Assembly: GCA_954871525.1 (NCBI GenBank)
Contig: OX940868.1
Location: forward strand, 27,461,056-27,525,055
DNA: 64,000 bases
DNA from: Parietaria judaica
Lineage: Eukaryota > Streptophyta > Magnoliopsida > Rosales > Urticaceae
Direction of reading: 5' to 3'
Under the pieces are notes generated by a model that saw only the letters and a program-made list of their open reading frames with translations, was not told the DNA's origin and did not search any database. Positions 59,192 through 64,000 of this stretch are shown here, piece after piece. The number at the start of each line of letters is the position of its first letter. Within the stretch, counting starts at the first letter, position 1. The position numbers and the translations under genes were made by a program.

Positions 59192-61366
59192 TATAGTGGA
59201 CTCAAAATCTCAAATTTTAGAATATGGACACGTTAATTAATAAGAAGCAAAGTCATATTTAAATTTCGTACACTTCATAGAGATTTTGTTAATTTCCTGC
59301 ATAAACGACATGTTATGTATAACTGTATACAACTATATATATGATATTATATTTGCATGCATGTCGATCTCATCTAAAAGTTACCAGGCTTCCATAAACT
59401 ATGTGCTCTAATCAAATTCCAGAGATATTATCATATATAACTAAAACGAAGCCCAAAAAATACTGTAGTTTCTACAGTATTTATTTAACCAATCAAAAAG
59501 TTGCAAATGTTATGTTTTTAATCCACCATGTGCCAGCTCAGCTTCCTTTCTCCCCACGCATGCTGTCTTTCTTCTTCTTTCTTTTTTTCCTCACGTCTTC
59601 TTCGTCGGTCTCCGATTGATCGAGCTCACACGAACCAGCCTTCGAGTTTCGTTTCAACACAGCCTTCGAATTTCAAGGTAATTCTTCATCTCTTGCCCAC
59701 TCTCCATGTTACTCTCTCTGTTTCATGTACAACAGCAGCCCGCTCCGGCTTCCTTAACTAACATGCAACTCAATTACTCTCTCTCTCTCGCTCTCCTCAG
59801 GTCCTCTTCGCGACCCAGACGCTATTGGAGTCAGCCTTCTACCTTCAAGGTACTTCTTCTTTCTCTCCCTCTCTTTCACACTCTTCTCTCGATGAATTTG
59901 GTTGTGGTTTGTGAAATTATAAGCTCCTAGATATTATTACCATACAGCAAATATGTCCATTATTTATGTGGATAAAGATGGCTTCTCCTTTTCTTCCACT
60001 TATTATGGTATTTTATTAGCAATCAACTACAGGAATTATAGTTTTAAATTACAGTTTTGATTGCATGAGAATTGCTTCATAAATGTTTTGCTTGAAGGTT
60101 ATGGTTTCAATCTTGCAGACGTAGTGTTTGATAGATGTCTTGAGTTAATTTATAAACTCTGTTTTCTTAGGTACCAGTGGATATTCAGTACAAAATATTC
60201 CTTTCTCTTATTCATGTTGAATATTTAGTAGAAATTTTATGTTCTAATTCATGGTGTGTATTTCTTTATGATTATGCGTCACTGAGTTTGGATACTAATT
60301 CATGTTCTGTATTTCTTAACTATCCCTTTAATTTTTTTTTACAGAGATATTAATATTTTGAGCTTTGTCTTTTGTTTTGTGCTATGTTGTTTGACTTAGA
60401 CATATATAGAGACTAAATAAAATATTTGGTTGCCATTCCCATGTTCTGGAACATATTTATACCGTTACAAATTGGGTTCAAGTATTAAGTACATTTTTCC
60501 AAAGATAGGCTATCTTTGCCGCAATTATAAAAGGCCAAAATGGGCCGACACTAAGTTGAGAAAAATATAGCACATGGATACAAATTAATCCATTAAATAG
60601 GGGTAAGAAAAAAGAAAAAAAAAATCATAACGTAGATAATCATAACACAGGGGGGACTAAATGCTAAAAAACTAAAGATGATATTATCTCTAGCAATCAA
60701 AATGAAAGAAAACAAATAGAGGTTGTGTTTATCTATTCGTAACGGTATTTAAAACGTTGCTTCCTTCCAGCCAAGTTTTCAAATATCGTAACCGATAAAT
60801 TAAACCAGGTGCAGGATTCGTTCTCCGTGTATGTCGATGGGTAACGAAATTACGGACGAGTTTTCCTAAACAAAAAAAACCATTAAATTGATAAGCTATC
60901 TACACCCGACTTGCTCCATTAAAAAATAGCTTAAGTAATAAGCTAGGTTTAAGTAATCATACCTCTAGATCCTCTAATTTTATATAGTAGCAGGCACTAT
61001 GCTCAGTAATTGAGTGCAGATCCCCGATATGAGTCTTAATTTTTATTGAAACTTAGTGAATACACATTCTGTATATTTTGATCAAAACTTATTAATATTT
61101 TAGCTAAATTGTATAATTTCACGCTCTTAATTTTATTGATCAAACTATATCTACGACATCTTAGATTTAAAGATATTAAAGAAATTATAATCATAAAAAA
61201 TGGCCAAAAATTATTGTAATTTATTTTGTAACAGTGATTATTCATATCTACACTTAAAGCGATATTGATTCATAATTTCAATTACGATAAATAATTTTGC
61301 TTTCGTCATCTATTCTTAAAGTAAAGTGTATATATATATATATATACACACATCATTATATGTTAC
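59185..61366. other. Upstream region of the RPA-like locus with possible leader exons
   Basis: At 59530-59900 the sequence is pyrimidine-rich with two similar modules, CAGCCTTCGAATTTCAAG|GTAATTC (from 59660) and CAGCCTTCTACCTTCAAG|GTACTTC (from 59832). Each ends in a plausible splice donor, so these could be alternative untranslated first exons. Near 60520 CTTTGCCGCAATTAT resembles the MITE termini elsewhere. No protein-coding gene is supported. Confidence 0.35.
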
Positions 61367-61484
61367 CTACGTGTGTTCATATATATAACTAAAACCTTAG
61401 TGTCAATAGGAAAAATCTACGTGTGTTCATATATATATATATATATATATATATAACTAAAACCTTAGTGTTAATAGGAAAAAT
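61367..61484. repeat. Tandem duplication with expanded (AT)n
   Basis: CTACGTGTGTTCATATATA to GGAAAAAT occurs at 61367-61416 and again at 61417-61484. The second copy has a longer (AT)n tract and one other substitution. Confidence 0.9.
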
Positions 61485-61865
61485 ACGTATCAAGTTGTAA
61501 AAATTTATGTTCATATTATATTCATTGTCAAGTCTCATCAACATGGTTGACATTTCAACATGGTTGGCGTTGCACCTTGATTTATTTATGTGCCTTATTT
61601 ATTTTTAGGCCTTATCTTATAGCATTGCCTAATTCGCTATATCACGCGCCATACATGTAAGTCGATATTAAGTTATATAATTGCCCGCACTTAAATTGAA
61701 ATTGTGTTTAATATTAATCCATAAGTCCATGGACAACTATCCAAATTTTACAAAAAAAATAGTTTACAATGAAATAATCCTAAACGTTAAATAAATTCCT
61801 ATACTCTGTACTCATTAGGGATCAAATGTATAACATTATATGCTATTTTTAATAAATAACAGATA
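61485..61865. other. Spacer upstream of the RPA-like frame
   Basis: AT-rich; two near repeats of CAACATGGTTG(A/G)C at about 61540 and 61557. Nothing else seen. Confidence 0.4.
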
Positions 61866-63962
61866 ATGGCAAGGCCAATCAAATCAATAAGACCAAACCA
61901 ACAGTACGATGCAATCATCGCCAGAATTTGTAGAAGGTGGATAAACAAAGATTTCACTACTGACTGAGTTATAAGTAGCGATTATATTCTGGTTGACGAA
62001 GAGGTAAGTACATGTTTGTATTTACATATTTCAAAATATTATGCTTCAAACCTTACTTACTTATCTTCCTTTCCTTAATTATTGACAGCATGAAACTATA
62101 CATGCAACTGTTCGAGCTCGGGACATAGACGTTGTTGCAGCAAAATTACAAACAGGCACTGTCTATGAAATACGAAGGTTCATTGTGGATCAAAGCAAGT
62201 CCAACTACAGAGTCGTTCCTCACAATGCAATGTTACAATTTACAAGAGCAACAACATTCGCAGCTGTTACTGAAGAAGTATCAGCAATCCCACTTCACAA
62301 GTTTAATTTGGTTGACTACGATCATCTTCCCCGAAAGAATCCAAACCCATAGTATTTTGACAGGTAATATCCCGTGTTAAATGTGATTATTTTTCGTACA
62401 AGTACTTTTTCGACTGATAAAAAACCGTTGAACCTGTTGGGAGTTGCAAATATTTACATGCAGATGTCATTGGCGTTCTAACAAGCGCTCACCCAGTTGA
62501 AAAATCATTTTTCAATAATAGGATCACACAAAGGAAGACTGTTAATATTCAAAACATCAGGTAAATATTTTAGTGTTATTTTAAACCCATAAATAATATT
62601 CAAGTTGTATATTTATGTTTGATTTCTAAACTTATTGGTTGATTACGTGTATTCTATAGAAGTGATAGCTTACAAGTCACGTTGTGGGAGACACTAGCAA
62701 ATGACTTTGATGAAGAAATTGATAAACTAGCAACTGGAACAACAATCATAATCTTTGCAGGAATGTTAGTCAAACAATACTTAGGTACATTTTAAATATT
62801 TCATATATTTTTTTTTATAAAAATTCGTAAATATTAATACCTATATATATTTATAATTTTCCGTTTATTTACTGTACAGGAAAGCCATACGTTGCAAGCA
62901 CATCTGCTACAGTATACTTCGTGGATCCAAGTTTACCCGAGACACAAACTTTAAAAACAAGGTGCACAACTAATTCTCATTTGATAGAAATCATATTGAA
63001 TAATTAGTTATAAACAAGTCTCCATTGATATTAATTAGAATTACATAATTAATACCATAATTATGTTCTTTGTTCACATATAGATTTGCAAACAAGATGA
63101 AAAAATATGAGCTTCTACCGGCCACGAAAGCAGTTGAATCCATAGAGCAGTTAAAAACAAAAAATAGAATGAAAATAAGGGAGCTTAAAAATGTTGATCC
63201 GGTAAGTCAGTTATAATGTTACCAAATTATGTTTTAATACTTTTATTCTAACAGACATATTTCATAAATTACAGAGTGGTCAATACACGGTCACAGCTAC
63301 AATCACCAATTTCGATACAACACAGGGTTGGTATTACGATGCATGCCTTACTTGCAAGAAAATGGTCAAGCCTTCGGGAACAACATGGTGGTGTGATGTT
63401 CACACATATCTACAACGTCTCCCAGTACCGTGGTATGTACCAATTTTTCATAGTTATTATTGACTAAATACAAATAAAATTCAACTTCAATGTATCCATA
63501 AATATATGCATAACATAGGTACAAGTTGAACACTCAAATCAAAGATGACAGTGGAGAAACAAAAGTAACCTTTTTTGGACAGACTGCTCAAATTCTCATT
63601 CAAAAATCGTGTGGCATGATAACAATAGATGAAGGTTACACTGATCAAACAGTGACTCCCCCGGCAATCGAACGTCTTAAAGGCCAGCGTAAAATATTCC
63701 AAGTTTATTTTAAGACGTACAGAGGATCAACAAGTATCATTGTCTCTAAAGTATTTGAAGATGAGCTTCTAGACACAACTGAACTCCCACTTTCAGCTAC
63801 TCCAACTCCAATCCAAAAAATTCCCGCATCAAGACAAAGAAGTCAAAGGTAATAAATCTTTAATATTGTCATTTCAATCTTCAGTATCCGTTGACCTAAT
63901 TTTATTCTGCAACGCAGTCCCGAAACAGAAACAACATCATCTATAAAGCGAAAACTTCCCAG
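61866..63962 (+). pseudogene. RPA70-like single-strand DNA-binding protein, disabled, 3' end beyond window
   Basis: Exons: 61866-62003, 62089-62363, 62464-62560, 62660-62784, 62880-62961, 63084-63201, 63275-63432, 63519-63848, 63918-63962 and onward. Text such as ILVDEE/HETIHATVRARD, YRVVPHNAMLQFTRAT, IPLHKFNLVDYDHL and VTLWETLANDFD matches plant replication protein A 70-kDa-like (OB-fold) proteins, including those carried by Helitrons. A C-terminal zinc-binding region reads ACLTCKKMV...WWCDVHT, with His at the last ligand position. Lesions: in-frame TGA at 61965-61967 in exon 1, in-frame TAG at 62350-62352, and exon 2 ending in phase 2 (with an extra base, TTTTGACAG) while exon 3 needs phase 1. 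Downstream exons stay open and join correctly, so decay is recent or limited. Confidence 0.75.
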
Positions 63963-64000
63963 GTCAATATTTATTAGTTACAAAAAATAATGAAGAGATA

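Noticed and set aside
62132..62380. 82-codon frame within RPA-like exon 2
   Set aside because: It is out of frame with the RPA homology, which is read from 62089.

Overview
This is nuclear DNA from a flowering plant, almost certainly a eudicot. The genes are intron-rich with GT-AG junctions and sit in long AT-rich intergenic DNA full of transposon debris. There are two three-exon R2R3-MYB genes, a CYCD6-type cyclin, a tRNA-Thr and a piece of 26S rDNA. I cannot name the species or family from sequence alone. Exon coordinates were built by hand, using reading frame, splice consensus and remembered family alignments.

Layout. 1-2.7 kb: a CYCD6;1-like cyclin gene (+). 4.5-6.5 kb: a single-exon CNL-derived winged-helix/LRR gene without an NB P-loop (-). 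6.7-14.5 kb: repeats, with a LINE remnant, a hAT-type element with a perfect 8-bp target duplication, a diverged tandem duplication and a minisatellite. 14.5-15.3 kb: a truncated 26S rRNA fragment beside a perfect palindrome. 15.5-17.7 kb: a two-exon DUF4220/DUF594 membrane protein gene (-). 18.7 kb: tRNA-Thr(AGU) (+). 18.9-20.7 kb: R2R3-MYB gene 1 (-). 21-32.9 kb: gene-poor, with a second LINE remnant, a papain-type protease relic, a CpG-dense hAT MITE and a TIR element with a 6-bp target duplication. 32.9-33.5 kb: an intact RNase H-fold ORF (+). 34.5-40.1 kb: a complete 12-exon WRC/RING-like/JmjC gene of the KDM3 type (+). 43.8-46.9 kb: a five-exon ABC1/ADCK2-like atypical kinase gene (+). 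52.6-53.9 kb: R2R3-MYB gene 2, subgroup 11-like (-). 54-59 kb: more TIR elements and a long (TA)n tract. 61.9-64 kb: a multi-exon RPA70-like gene with an in-frame stop and a frameshift, running off the window.

The genes do not form a pathway; this is ordinary plant gene order. The most striking points are these. (1) The KDM3-type demethylase has Tyr in place of the distal Fe(II)-ligand His, and further changes around the HxD motif, so it may be a pseudoenzyme. (2) A small TIR family with CCAAGG termini has 6-bp TATTWA target duplications. (3) A 292-bp hAT MITE is packed with GTCGCG motifs. (4) The RPA-like gene is disabled. (5) The rDNA fragment is bordered by an 18-bp palindrome. I found no convincing novel multi-gene system.
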